From: an uncultured Clostridia bacterium
Lineage (GTDB): Bacteria > Bacillota > Clostridia > TANB77 > CAG-508
DNA: 52,043 bases
Direction of reading: 5' to 3'
Assembly (NCBI GenBank): GCA_944390695.1
Contig: CALXQP010000068.1
Coordinates: 1-52,043 of the forward strand
Position numbers and translations under genes: made by a program. The number at the start of each line of letters is the position of its first letter. Position 1 is the stretch's first letter. Under the pieces are notes generated by a model. The model saw only the letters and a program-made list of their open reading frames with translations, ran no database searches and was not told the DNA's origin. Shown here one piece after another: positions 34,041 through 43,183 of this stretch.

Positions 34041-34544
34041 ATGGAAATTTTTACATTATTAGAAACATTAGAAGATATATTAGAAAATAGCAAAAAAGTG
34101 CCATTTACTACTAAAGGAATGGTAGATAAAGATGAAATGCTTGAAATAATAAAAGAAATAAGAATAAAACTACCAGATGAGTTAAAACAAGCAAAATGGG
34201 TGAAAGAAGAAAGACAGAGAATATTAGTTGAAGCTCAAAAAGAAGCTGATGGAATAGTTAAAGAAGCTGAAAATAGAATTATTTCAATGATAGATGAACA
34301 TGAAATAACAAGAATAGCATATCAACAAAAAGCTGAAATAATTGAAACAGCTAATGAAATGTCAAGAGAAATATCTCAAGGTACAAAAGAATATGCAAAT
34401 AATTTATTAGATACAACAGAAAAAGTCTTAACAGATACATTTGCAAAATTAGAAAAAAATCTTGGTGAAGCAGTTAGTTTAATGGAAATGTCTCTAGAAG
34501 ATACAATAAAAACAATTCAAAATAGTAAAAAGGAACTTCAATAA
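34041..34544 (+). CDS. Coiled-coil protein linked to rsmD (F0 subunit b / V-type E-like)
   Basis: 167 aa, nearly all helical: an N-terminal segment (LLETLEDILENSKKVPFTTK) then a long charged coiled coil (KEERQRILVEAQKEADGIVK, ENRIISMIDEHEITRI, QQKAEIIETANEMSREI). The middle resembles the stalk subunits of rotary ATPases and DivIVA. Genes of this type commonly lie beside rsmD/coaD in Clostridia, but the function is not established as far as I know. A strong terminator closes the operon. Confidence 0.75.
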   Translation: MEIFTLLETLEDILENSKKVPFTTKGMVDKDEMLEIIKEIRIKLPDELKQAKWVKEERQRILVEAQKEADGIVKEAENRIISMIDEHEITRIAYQQKAEIIETANEMSREISQGTKEYANNLLDTTEKVLTDTFAKLEKNLGEAVSLMEMSLEDTIKTIQNSKKELQ

Positions 34545-34551
34545 AAAAATT

Positions 34552-34587
34552 GGGGGCACCCCTTTCAAAAAAAGGAGTGTCCCTTTT
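34552..34587 (+). terminator. Terminator after the rsmD operon
   Basis: GGGGCACCCCTTT pairs with AAAGGAGTGTCCC (with G-T and one mismatch) around a short A-rich loop, followed by four T. Confidence 0.75.
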
Positions 34588-34601
34588 AAACTAGAACTAG
34601 T

Positions 34602-34660
34602 AATGGTAAATTAATACAAAATTTAAATCATTTACCAACATAAAGTGTCTTGAGAGAGGG
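34602..34660 (+). promoter_or_regulatory. Possible leader motif, copy F (upstream of ftsK)
   Basis: A perfect 8-bp stem TGGTAAAT (34604-34611) / ATTTACCA (34630-34637) is followed by ACATAAAGTGTCTTGAGAGAGGGATGAG. Stem sequence differs from copies A and B while the hairpin, the ACC(A)AC end and the G-T-G-x-CTT-GAG Shine-Dalgarno context are kept, which would be compensatory change if homologous. Confidence 0.4.
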
Positions 34661-34669
34661 ATGAGATAA

Positions 34670-37018
34670 ATGGCGAAAAAAAGGAATAAAGGAAAAAGAG
34701 CAAAAAAAAATACAGTAGATTTAGGAGTAATAATTACAATAATTTTTAGTATTTTATTAACAGTATTAATATATACAGAATCAGGATATGTTGGAATACT
34801 GCTTAGTGATTTTTTTGGTGGAATGTTTGGAATAATCAAATATATATTACCAATAGGTTCATTTGCAGTAGCAATTAAAATGGCATGTAAAGATGATGAT
34901 GGATATATATCATCAAGGATATTTCAATATACATTATTATTGATATTTATATCAGTAATACTTAGTGTATATGAAATATATAATGGAGACATAAATATTG
35001 AACAAAATATTTCTGAAGTGATAAAAGATGCATATTCACTAGGAGAAGCAAATATTGGTGGAGGTGCATTAGGAACAATCGCAGCAGTTCCATTATTCAA
35101 ATTATTTGGAAAAGTTGGAACAATAATATTAAGTATAGGATTATCTTTAATATTATTTGCAGTTACTTTTGGAATTGATATTTCAGGAATTGTAAGTAGA
35201 TGGATACAATCTGGTGTTGAAAAAAGAAAAGCAAAACATGAAGAGCGCATGATAGCTAGAGAGCAAGAAGAGGAAGAAGCAGGAAGAGAAGAAATACTAA
35301 GAGAAAGTAAAAGAGCAAAATTAATAAAAGAAAATAGAAAAGCATATTTAGATATAGATGAAGATAAAGCCCCAGAAGCAGAACAAATAAAAATTAATTT
35401 AAATGGTAGAACAGTTGATGAAAAACAGTCAAAAATGGAACCAGATTTTATAGAGGGAAATTTATTCAAAAAAGAAGAAGAGAAAAAAGAAGAAAAAGTA
35501 AAAGAAGTATTACAATTAGAACATGCAGTAGCTGTTGAAGATGAGCATTATGAATATCCACCAGTAGAACTATTAAGTAAAGGTACAAAAAAAGCAATAA
35601 AAGGTGGGGCAAAAGCTTTAACAGAAGTTGCAACAAGATTGCAAAAGACTTTATATAGTTTTGGGGTTCAAGCAAAAGTAGAAAATGTATCTGTAGGTCC
35701 TGCAATTACAAGATATGAATTAAAACCTGCAGAAGGTGTAAGAGTAAGCAAAATTGCAAATTTAGCAGATGATATTGCATTAAATTTGGCAGCAGAAACT
35801 ATAAGAATTGAAGCTCCTATTCCTGGAAAGCAAGCTGTTGGAATAGAAGTTCCAAATGCAGAGAAGGAAATGGTAAATTTAAGAGAAGTAATTGAAAGTG
35901 ATGAATTTCAAGATAGTAAATCAAAATTAAGTGTAGCCTTAGGAAAAGATGTAGCAGGAAATATTGCAATAACAGATATTGCTAAAATGCCACATGCACT
36001 TATTGCTGGTTCAACAGGTTCAGGTAAAAGTGTTTGTATAAATACGATAATAACAAGTATAATATATAAATCAAAACCAAGTGAAGTAAAACTTGTAATG
36101 GTAGATCCAAAAGTTGTTGAATTATCAGTTTATAATGGAATTCCACATCTATTAATACCAGTAGTAACAGATCCTAAAAAAGCTGCAGGAGCACTTGCTT
36201 GGGCTGTTCAAGAAATGGATAATAGATATAATGTGTTTGCACAAAAAGGAGTAAGAGACTTAAAAGGTTATAATGCTTTAGTTGAAAGAGAAGAAGGTAC
36301 AGGAAAATTACCTCAAATAGTAATAATTATAGATGAGCTTGCAGATTTGATGATGGTTGCAGCAAAAGAAGTTGAAGATTCAATATGTAGATTAGCCCAA
36401 AAGGCAAGAGCTGCAGGAATGCACTTGATAATTGCAACACAGCGTCCATCAGTTGATGTAATTACAGGAATAATCAAAGCAAATATACCATCAAGAATAG
36501 CATTTGCAGTTTCATCACAAGTAGATTCAAGAACAATATTGGACCAAATAGGTGCAGAAAAATTGTTAGGAAAAGGAGATATGTTATTTTATCCATCAGG
36601 AGCTCCAAAACCAACAAGAATTCAAGGTGCATTTGTATCTGATGATGAAGTTGAAAAAATAGTTTCATTTATCAAGTCAAATGGAGAAGCAAATTATAGT
36701 GAAGACATTTTGGAATCAATTGAAAATAGTAATAAAACAGACAAAGAATTAGCAGAAGAAGCAGCAGATGGTGATGATAACACAGATCCATTTTTAATGG
36801 ATGCAATTGATGTTGTTGTCGAAACAGGCCAAGCTTCAACATCATTTATACAAAGAAGATTTAAAGTAGGTTATGCTAGAGCAGGTAGAATAATAGACCA
36901 AATGGAAGAAAGAGGAATAATTTCTGGTTATCAAGGAAGTAAACCTCGCCAAGTATTAATGACTTTAGAGCGCTTGCAAGAATTAAAAATGGGCACAAAC
37001 AACCAAACAGAAGAATAA
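34670..37018 (+). CDS. ftsK: DNA translocase FtsK/SpoIIIE
   Basis: 782 aa. N-terminal membrane domain with about four helices (DLGVIITIIFSILLTVLIY, FGIIKYILPIGSFAVAIKM, FQYTLLLIFISVILSVYEI, GTIILSIGLSLILFAVTFG), then an acidic/basic linker with KEEEKKEEKVKEV, then the motor: VSVGPAITRYELKPAEGVRV, Walker A GSTGSGKS (447-454), VKLVMVDPKVVELS, IIIDELADLMM. The C-terminal gamma winged helix (TSFIQRRFKVGYARAGRIID) reads the polar KOPS/SRS sequences. It pumps chromosomal DNA through the septum in division or sporulation. The start follows GAGAGAGGGATGAGATAA. Confidence 0.96.
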   Translation: MAKKRNKGKRAKKNTVDLGVIITIIFSILLTVLIYTESGYVGILLSDFFGGMFGIIKYILPIGSFAVAIKMACKDDDGYISSRIFQYTLLLIFISVILSVYEIYNGDINIEQNISEVIKDAYSLGEANIGGGALGTIAAVPLFKLFGKVGTIILSIGLSLILFAVTFGIDISGIVSRWIQSGVEKRKAKHEERMIAREQEEEEAGREEILRESKRAKLIKENRKAYLDIDEDKAPEAEQIKINLNGRTVDEKQSKMEPDFIEGNLFKKEEEKKEEKVKEVLQLEHAVAVEDEHYEYPPVELLSKGTKKAIKGGAKALTEVATRLQKTLYSFGVQAKVENVSVGPAITRYELKPAEGVRVSKIANLADDIALNLAAETIRIEAPIPGKQAVGIEVPNAEKEMVNLREVIESDEFQDSKSKLSVALGKDVAGNIAITDIAKMPHALIAGSTGSGKSVCINTIITSIIYKSKPSEVKLVMVDPKVVELSVYNGIPHLLIPVVTDPKKAAGALAWAVQEMDNRYNVFAQKGVRDLKGYNALVEREEGTGKLPQIVIIIDELADLMMVAAKEVEDSICRLAQKARAAGMHLIIATQRPSVDVITGIIKANIPSRIAFAVSSQVDSRTILDQIGAEKLLGKGDMLFYPSGAPKPTRIQGAFVSDDEVEKIVSFIKSNGEANYSEDILESIENSNKTDKELAEEAADGDDNTDPFLMDAIDVVVETGQASTSFIQRRFKVGYARAGRIIDQMEERGIISGYQGSKPRQVLMTLERLQELKMGTNNQTEE

Positions 37019-37033
37019 AAAGGGCCCAAAAGG

Positions 37034-37100
37034 GAAAAAAAGAGAACCGGCACCAAATTGACAAACCAAAAAGGAAAAAAGAGAACCGGCACCAAATTAC
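37034..37100 (-). repeat. GTGCCGGTTCTC intergenic repeat cluster E
   Basis: Two minus-oriented units (37034-37062 and 37074-37100) only 39 bp apart: the linker of the normal doublet is deleted. It fills the gap between the ftsK stop and the Shine-Dalgarno GAAGGAGGAG of the next gene. Confidence 0.92.
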
Positions 37101-37119
37101 CCTGAAGGAGGAGAAACTT

Positions 37120-38628
37120 ATGATAAAAAAAATTATAAAAAAAGATAAAAATGAGCAATTAGAAGAAATATTAGCAGGAAAAGATATAGATGAACAAGCC
37201 AAGAACCTTCTTCAAGGGATTTTATATAAAATTGAAGCATCATATAAAGATTACAGAAAAGTAAAAGCAAAACAAGAGCCAGAAGAAAAGTATGTTGAAA
37301 AAATGTTACGAAACATAGACAAAAATTGTAACAAAATAAAAGTAGTAAAATTAAGCCAGAAGTTGGCTGATGAGGAATTACAAAAAGAGCTTAAGAAAAA
37401 TAAATTTTATATTAATAAAAATGAGATAATAAGTTATCCTATAGAAGAGAAAATTTTGTATGCAATAGAAAAAAATGCGAATAATGAAAAAATATTAAAT
37501 AATAAATATGGAGAATCAGCAATTGCAATTTCTAATTTTATAAATACAGGAAAAAATCTAGATAGAGTAGAAGTACTAAGAGATTTTAATGGATATTCTT
37601 GGACAACTATAAATTCAGAAATAGAAAATATTGATTCTAACTTGATATATCAAACTTTGCAAATTGTGTTAGGAGAAGAATTTTTAGAAAATTGGTGTCA
37701 AGATAAAGATGGAATTATAGATTATTTAGATATTTTGAAAGATGAAACTAATGAAAAAATAGTTGATTTGTTAAAGAAAATTTCGATTATAAATGCATTT
37801 AGATTCAAAAAAGATTTTGCAGATATGATATCTGAAAAAATAAAAAAATTAGATGAAGAAATTTCAGAATATGATGACACACAAAGCAGAATTCAAAAAA
37901 TTAGTGAACACAAAAAACAAGTTTTAAAAGAAATTAAAGATATAGAAAAAATATTGTGCCAAGAAGAGAGATTAAAAGCAGAATTTAGAAAAAGAAATGA
38001 AGAAGAAATATCAGGCAAAAAATTTTTTAGTATAAAAGCTTTAAAACAAGAATTTAATGATAAAAAACAAAAATTATTAAATGAAATAGAAGAATATAAT
38101 TATTTGTTAAATCCTACTAATTATTTGGCAGAAAAGGAAAAATTTATTGAGAAGAAGAAAGAACTGGAGATTGTAAATATAGAAGAAGAGAAAAAGGATC
38201 AATTAATTATAGAATTATTAAAAAATCTTTTGGAATTATTTATTGAGAAAATAAAACTCGAAAAAGAGCAAGATGAAATTTTAAAATTAATATATAAATT
38301 TAGATATTTTTTGTTTTTGCCATTTGACAAAAATAAAGATGTGAAAGATGTAGAAGAATTGCAGAAATATATTATAAAATTAGAAAAAGTTTTAATAAAA
38401 AAGGCTGTAGAAGCAAAGGTGATAACATTAACACCTTTTGAAGTTGTGCAACATGTTTTTACATCAAGAATAATAGTATTAGAAGAATTGCATTATAAAA
38501 TAACATTAGATTCTGAACTTGGAAAATATTATGTTCAAATTTTTGATGATAATATAAGTGAAGATAAATTTGAAATCGAAAATATAGAAAATGCTAAAAC
38601 AGGAAAGAAAATAAAAATTTTTATTTAA
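37120..38628 (+). CDS. Large coiled-coil protein of unknown function
   Basis: 502 aa, cytosolic, no membrane segment. Charged helices dominate: residues 1-75 (KKDKNEQLEEILAGKDIDEQ), a middle globular-looking part (LDRVEVLRDFNGYSWTTINS, YQTLQIVLGEEFLENWCQD) and a coiled coil from about 245 to 390 (KIKKLDEEISEYDDTQSRIQ, FNDKKQKLLNEIEEYNYLL). The C-terminal part is beta-rich (HYKITLDSELGKYYVQIFDD). No family is recognised. Its start is directly after a repeat cluster and AAGGAGGAG. Position after ftsK hints at a chromosome or division role, nothing more. Confidence 0.75.
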   Translation: MIKKIIKKDKNEQLEEILAGKDIDEQAKNLLQGILYKIEASYKDYRKVKAKQEPEEKYVEKMLRNIDKNCNKIKVVKLSQKLADEELQKELKKNKFYINKNEIISYPIEEKILYAIEKNANNEKILNNKYGESAIAISNFINTGKNLDRVEVLRDFNGYSWTTINSEIENIDSNLIYQTLQIVLGEEFLENWCQDKDGIIDYLDILKDETNEKIVDLLKKISIINAFRFKKDFADMISEKIKKLDEEISEYDDTQSRIQKISEHKKQVLKEIKDIEKILCQEERLKAEFRKRNEEEISGKKFFSIKALKQEFNDKKQKLLNEIEEYNYLLNPTNYLAEKEKFIEKKKELEIVNIEEEKKDQLIIELLKNLLELFIEKIKLEKEQDEILKLIYKFRYFLFLPFDKNKDVKDVEELQKYIIKLEKVLIKKAVEAKVITLTPFEVVQHVFTSRIIVLEELHYKITLDSELGKYYVQIFDDNISEDKFEIENIENAKTGKKIKIFI

Positions 38629-38664
38629 AATGCTAAATATAGCAATTTAGAAAGGAATGAAGAT

Positions 38665-40308
38665 ATGAAAATAACATTTTTAGGTGCAACAAAAATGGTA
38701 ACAGGTTCGAATTTTCTAGTAGAAGCAGCAGGAAAAAAGTTTTTGGTAGATTGTGGAATGTTTCAAGGAAAAGCAGAATTAGATGAAGAAAATTATAGAC
38801 CATTTGATTTTAATCCAACAGAGATTGATTTCATGTTATTAACACATGCACATATAGATCACTCAGGAAGAATTCCAAAATTATATAATGAAGGTTTTAA
38901 AGGGACAATTTATGCTCATAAAGCTACATGTGACTTATGTGGAATAATGTTACCAGATAGTGGACATATACAAGAAATGGAATCTGAATGGAAAAATAAA
39001 AAAAGAAAAAGAAAAGGTGAGCCAGAAAGACCACCTTTATATACTGCAGAAGATGCTATAAATTGTTTGGAATTATTTGAAGCAATTAAATATGATGAAA
39101 TAATCCAAGTTGATCCTAATATATATGTGAGATTTAATGATGCAGGCCATATGTTAGGCTCAAGTATAATCGAAGTTTGGGCAAAAGAAGATGGAAAAGA
39201 GACAAAAGCAGTATTTACAGGAGATATAGGAAATAATGATATTCCTTTACTTGCTTCACCAACAATGATAGAAAGTTGTGATTATCTTGTAATGGAATCT
39301 ACATATGGAAGTAGGCTTCATATGAAAAATGACCAAAAAGCAGAAATCTTTTTGGATGTAGTTTCTGAAACTATAGATAATGGTGGAACTGTTGTAATAC
39401 CATCATTTGCAGTAGGAAGAACACAAGAAATTTTATATGAATTAAATAAAATCAAAGAAAGCAGAGATGATGAGGAATTTAAGAGAAAATATAAAACTCT
39501 TATGAAAGTTCCTGTATATGTAGATAGTCCTCTTGCAATTTCTGCAACTGAAATTTTTAGGCAAAATACTGAACTTTTTGAAGATGAAATAAAAGAAGAA
39601 ATGGAACAAGGAAATAATCCATTAGAATTTCCTGGCTTGAGATTTACACAAACAGCAGATGAATCTAAAGCTTTAAATGAAAGTCAAGAACCATCAATAA
39701 TTATTTCAGCAAGTGGAATGTGTGATGTAGGTAGAATTAAACATCATTTAAAACATAATATTTGGAATCCAAAAAGTACAATTCTTTTTGTTGGCTACCA
39801 AGCACCTGGAACTTTAGGAAATTCAATTGTTAATGGTGCTAAAAAAGTTACAATATTTGGCGAGGAATTTGCTGTAAATGCTAGAATTGAATATATTGAA
39901 GGATATTCTGGACATGCAGACCAAGAATGGCTTATGAATTTTATATATTCATTTATTTCAAAGCCAAAACATATTTTCTTAGTACATGGAGAAGAAGATT
40001 CACAAGATGTGCTTAGAGATAAGATCTTAGAAGAAACAGGAATTGGTGTTTCTATTCCAGATTATGGAGAAACATATGATTTAGCTGAAGATGTAAAAAT
40101 GGTTAGCAAAATCAATATTAAAAAGGTTAAAGGACTTAGACAAGAAATTCTTGATAGAATTTATAAATTACAATTTGAATTACAAGACATGGAATCAGCT
40201 GTTAAAGAAGATGTTAATGATGAGTCTTTAAAAGATGAAGATATGTTTAGAATTAATGAAAAAATTAAAGATTTAGAAAAACAAATTTTGAATATAATTG
40301 AAGGATAA
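38665..40308 (+). CDS. MBL-fold / beta-CASP RNA-processing-type hydrolase
   Basis: 547 aa. Metallo-beta-lactamase core: ITFLGATKMVTGSNFLVEA, metal motif HAHIDH with H61, H63, D65, H66, then later FNDAGHMLGSSIIEVW and TGDIGN. The beta-CASP insert follows (YLVMESTYGSRLH, VIPSFAVGRTQEILYEL, IIISASGMCDVGRIKHHL) and the C-terminal RMMBL part (IEGYSGHADQEWLMNFI, FLVHGE). This is the KH-less, CPSF73-like group of ribonucleases found widely in bacteria, distinct from RNase J. It likely cuts RNA as an endo- or 5'-exonuclease; the natural substrate is unknown. A C-terminal coiled tail of about 60 aa is extra. Confidence 0.9.
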   Translation: MKITFLGATKMVTGSNFLVEAAGKKFLVDCGMFQGKAELDEENYRPFDFNPTEIDFMLLTHAHIDHSGRIPKLYNEGFKGTIYAHKATCDLCGIMLPDSGHIQEMESEWKNKKRKRKGEPERPPLYTAEDAINCLELFEAIKYDEIIQVDPNIYVRFNDAGHMLGSSIIEVWAKEDGKETKAVFTGDIGNNDIPLLASPTMIESCDYLVMESTYGSRLHMKNDQKAEIFLDVVSETIDNGGTVVIPSFAVGRTQEILYELNKIKESRDDEEFKRKYKTLMKVPVYVDSPLAISATEIFRQNTELFEDEIKEEMEQGNNPLEFPGLRFTQTADESKALNESQEPSIIISASGMCDVGRIKHHLKHNIWNPKSTILFVGYQAPGTLGNSIVNGAKKVTIFGEEFAVNARIEYIEGYSGHADQEWLMNFIYSFISKPKHIFLVHGEEDSQDVLRDKILEETGIGVSIPDYGETYDLAEDVKMVSKINIKKVKGLRQEILDRIYKLQFELQDMESAVKEDVNDESLKDEDMFRINEKIKDLEKQILNIIEG

Positions 40309-40332
40309 AGAAGAAAGGGAATAGGAGCACAA

Positions 40333-42225
40333 ATGGAAAAATATCTAAATGAAGCGATAATTGGAAATAAAAATATGTTAGTAACATTTTCAGGGAAAGG
40401 AGAAATGTTACGCCTATCATATCCAAATAAAGATAATAGACAATATTTAAAATATTTTCATACAGGAGTAAAAATAAATGATTCAGATTTAATATATTTG
40501 CATGAAGATATAAATAATGTTTACAAACAATATTATGACACAGATACAAATGTTTTGAATACAGAAATAACAAATACTTATTTTAATTTAAAAATATTGC
40601 AAACTGATTTTGCTACAATTAAAGAAGATTTACTTGTAAAAAGATATTCATTTATAAATGAAAATAATATTGATTTAGATGTTAACTTTCTAATTCATTC
40701 AGAATTATTATCAGATCAAAATAATTTTGTGAGTGGAATGAGATTAGATACTGGAATTGTCCAATATGCACATGACTTTACAGTTGCAACATTTTCAAAA
40801 GAAAATAAATTATTAAGCTATCAAATAAATGGTAGTAAAGATTCTATAAAATCTGGAATAATTGGTGGAAAAGATTATATTGGAATGTCAAAAGATTCAA
40901 GTGTAAGTTTTGATATTGGAAAAATCAAACCAGGAGAGAAAAAAGAGCTTGATATTTGTATTTATATAGATGAAAATAAGAGACCTATGCAAGAAATTGA
41001 ATCTGAAATTGAGAGAATCAGAAAAATCGATTTTAATAAAGAATATGTAAATACTAAAACATATTGGAGAAAATATGTAAAAGACCATAATGGCTTAGAT
41101 TTAAAAGAACCTACAAATAGTTATGAAGAAAAAATTTATAATATATATAGAAGAAGTATTTTATTATTTCCATTATTAACAAATCAAACCACAGGTGGAA
41201 TAATTGCTGCACCTGAAGTTGATGAAGATTTAACACAATGTGGAAGATATGCATATTGTTGGCCTAGAGATGCAGTTTTTATAACAAAAGCATTAGATAT
41301 ATTAAAAATGACAAAAGAAACTGAAAAATTTTATAACAATTTTTGTAGAATGACACAAAGTAAAAATGGAATGTGGGAACAAAGATTTTATACAGATGGA
41401 AAATTAGCTCCATGCTGGGGATATCAAATAGATGAAACAGCAAGTGTAGTTTATGGGACATATGCACATTATGAATATACAAAAAGTGAAGAATTTTTAA
41501 AAGACAATTTACAAATGTGTGAAAAAGCAGTAGATTTCTTGAAAAGATATGTAAGAGATATATTTGATGGTACAGGAATATATCATGTAAGTTATGATTT
41601 GTGGGAAATGTATGAAGGTATACATTTGTATTCTCTTGCAAGTATTTTTGGGGCATTTAATGCTATGCTTAATATTTATAAAGTATTAGGCAAAAATGTT
41701 TCAGATTTTGAAAATAATAGACTTAAAGATGAAAAAGTAAATAAAAATATTGAAGAGATTTCAAAATTACAAGTAGAAATAAAAAAATATATTGAAGAAA
41801 ATTTGTATGATGAAAATAGAAAGTCTTTTGTTAGAAATACTAATGATAAGAGAATGGATATTAGTTTACTTGGGGCAGTTTATCCATTTAGAGTTTTTTC
41901 TCCAAAAGAAAAGAAAGTTTTGAATACAGTTGATAATATTAATTTGACAATTAGAACTTATACAGGTGGTTACCAAAGATTTGAGTATGACCATTATAGA
42001 AATGGTGCACCTTGGCCAATTGCAAATTTGTGGATGACTTTATATTATCTTGAAACAGGAGAAAAGAAAAAGGCTAAAGAGACTTTTGATTTTGTCCTAA
42101 AAACAGCAGGAAAGCATAGTTTGCTAGGTGAGCAAATTGATAATAATACTTTAAAACCTAATTGGGTTATTGGATTAGGTTGGTCTCATGCAATGTTTAT
42201 TATAGTGCTTGAGAAATTACAATAA
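40333..42225 (+). CDS. GH15-type glycoside hydrolase (glucoamylase-like)
   Basis: 630 aa without signal peptide, so intracellular. The N-terminal 270 residues form a beta-sandwich region (MEKYLNEAIIGNKNMLVTFS); the C-terminal (alpha/alpha)6 barrel carries GH15 hallmarks: GGIIAAPEVDEDLTQCGRYA, YCWPRDAVFITKALD, GMWEQRFYTDGKLAPCWGYQ, VSYDLWEMYEGIHLYSLASI with the candidate general acid Glu, and GGYQRFEYDHYRNGAPWPIA. It should release glucose from maltose-type or trehalose-type oligosaccharides or glycogen. It is separate from transporter genes, 24 bases downstream of the MBL gene. Confidence 0.88.
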   Translation: MEKYLNEAIIGNKNMLVTFSGKGEMLRLSYPNKDNRQYLKYFHTGVKINDSDLIYLHEDINNVYKQYYDTDTNVLNTEITNTYFNLKILQTDFATIKEDLLVKRYSFINENNIDLDVNFLIHSELLSDQNNFVSGMRLDTGIVQYAHDFTVATFSKENKLLSYQINGSKDSIKSGIIGGKDYIGMSKDSSVSFDIGKIKPGEKKELDICIYIDENKRPMQEIESEIERIRKIDFNKEYVNTKTYWRKYVKDHNGLDLKEPTNSYEEKIYNIYRRSILLFPLLTNQTTGGIIAAPEVDEDLTQCGRYAYCWPRDAVFITKALDILKMTKETEKFYNNFCRMTQSKNGMWEQRFYTDGKLAPCWGYQIDETASVVYGTYAHYEYTKSEEFLKDNLQMCEKAVDFLKRYVRDIFDGTGIYHVSYDLWEMYEGIHLYSLASIFGAFNAMLNIYKVLGKNVSDFENNRLKDEKVNKNIEEISKLQVEIKKYIEENLYDENRKSFVRNTNDKRMDISLLGAVYPFRVFSPKEKKVLNTVDNINLTIRTYTGGYQRFEYDHYRNGAPWPIANLWMTLYYLETGEKKKAKETFDFVLKTAGKHSLLGEQIDNNTLKPNWVIGLGWSHAMFIIVLEKLQ

Positions 42226-42465
42226 AATTAGTGCCGGTTCTCTTTTTGCCATTTGGCAATTTGGTGCCGGTTCTTCTTTTGCCTTTTTCCTTGGTTGCTC
42301 GGCTGGGGTGTTAATTTGGTGCCGGTTCTCTTTTTTACATTTTGGCACTATGCCGCTTGGCTAGTCGGTTTGAGCAAAAATGTAAAAAAGAGAACCGGCA
42401 CCAAATTAACACCCCAGCCGAGCAACCAAGGAAAAAGGCAAAAGAAGAACCGGCACCAATTTAGC
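42223..42465. repeat. GTGCCGGTTCTC repeat cluster F with 83-bp perfect inverted repeat
   Basis: Five units: plus at 42223-42250, 42257-42284 and 42309-42337, minus at 42381-42410 and 42438-42465. The segment 42261-42343 is the exact reverse complement of 42377-42459 (83 bp, no mismatch by eye), separated by a 33-base loop that itself resembles the usual doublet linker. Frames read through it are artefacts of the repeat. Confidence 0.95.
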
Positions 42466-42474
42466 AAATTTTAC

Positions 42475-42503
42475 TTGACATTAAAGAGAAATAATAATAT
42501 ACT
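42475..42503 (+). promoter_or_regulatory. Promoter of the por operon
   Basis: TTGACA (42475-42480), 17-bp spacer, TATACT (42498-42503), immediately right of the large inverted repeat. The leader is about 75 bases, ending in AAAAGGAGGCTAAATTCA before porC. Confidence 0.8.
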
Positions 42504-42586
42504 GAAAGCAGGTTTTGAAGAAATTCGGAACTTGCTGTTTATGTAGAAAAATATAAACAATTAAAACAAAAAGGAGGCTAAATTCA

Positions 42587-43165
42587 ATGAGCAATTTAAT
42601 TGAAATTAGATGGCACGGAAGAGGTGGACAAGGTGCCAAAACTGCATCACTATTATTAGCAGATGCAGCATTCAACACAGGTAAATACATACAAGGTTTT
42701 CCAGAATATGGACCAGAGAGAATGGGAGCACCAATTACAGCATATAACAGGATAAGTGATGAGCCTATAACAATACATAGCAATATATATGAGCCTGATT
42801 ATGTAGTGGTAGTTGATGATACATTGTTAACTTCAGTACCTGTAACAGATGGGTTAAAAAAAGAGGGGGCAATTGTAATAAACACAACTAAAACAGGTGA
42901 AGAATTAAAAGGATTATTAAAAGGGTATGAAGGAGCAGTATATACAATAGATGCAAGAAAAGTCTCAGAAGAAGCACTTGGAAAATATTTTCCAAATACA
43001 CCAATGCTTGCAGCTATAGTAAAAGTAACAGGAATTATGTCTGATGAAGAATTACTTGCAGATATGCAAAAATCATTTAAACATAAATTTGCTAAAAAGC
43101 CTGAAGTAATAGATGGAAATATGAAAGCATTAGAGCTTGCTTTAAAAGAAGTTAAAAAAATATAA
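42587..43165 (+). CDS. porC: 2-oxoacid:ferredoxin oxidoreductase gamma subunit
   Basis: 192 aa. IRWHGRGGQGAKTASLLLAD at the N-terminus and FPEYGPERMGAPITAYNRIS are the gamma-subunit signatures. It is one of four subunits of a pyruvate-type (or branched-chain) oxidoreductase that makes acyl-CoA, CO2 and reduced ferredoxin. First gene of the operon C-D-A-B, the order known from Thermotoga-type pyruvate:ferredoxin oxidoreductase. Very strong Shine-Dalgarno AAAGGAGG. Confidence 0.92.
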   Translation: MSNLIEIRWHGRGGQGAKTASLLLADAAFNTGKYIQGFPEYGPERMGAPITAYNRISDEPITIHSNIYEPDYVVVVDDTLLTSVPVTDGLKKEGAIVINTTKTGEELKGLLKGYEGAVYTIDARKVSEEALGKYFPNTPMLAAIVKVTGIMSDEELLADMQKSFKHKFAKKPEVIDGNMKALELALKEVKKI

Positions 43166-43183
43166 AGAGAGGTGTAAAAAATA

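Noticed and set aside
42253..42546. A 97-aa ORF between GH15 and porC
   Set aside because: It lies inside the inverted repeat and por promoter; its product (NLVPVLF..., KKNRHQ) is repeat sequence in translation.
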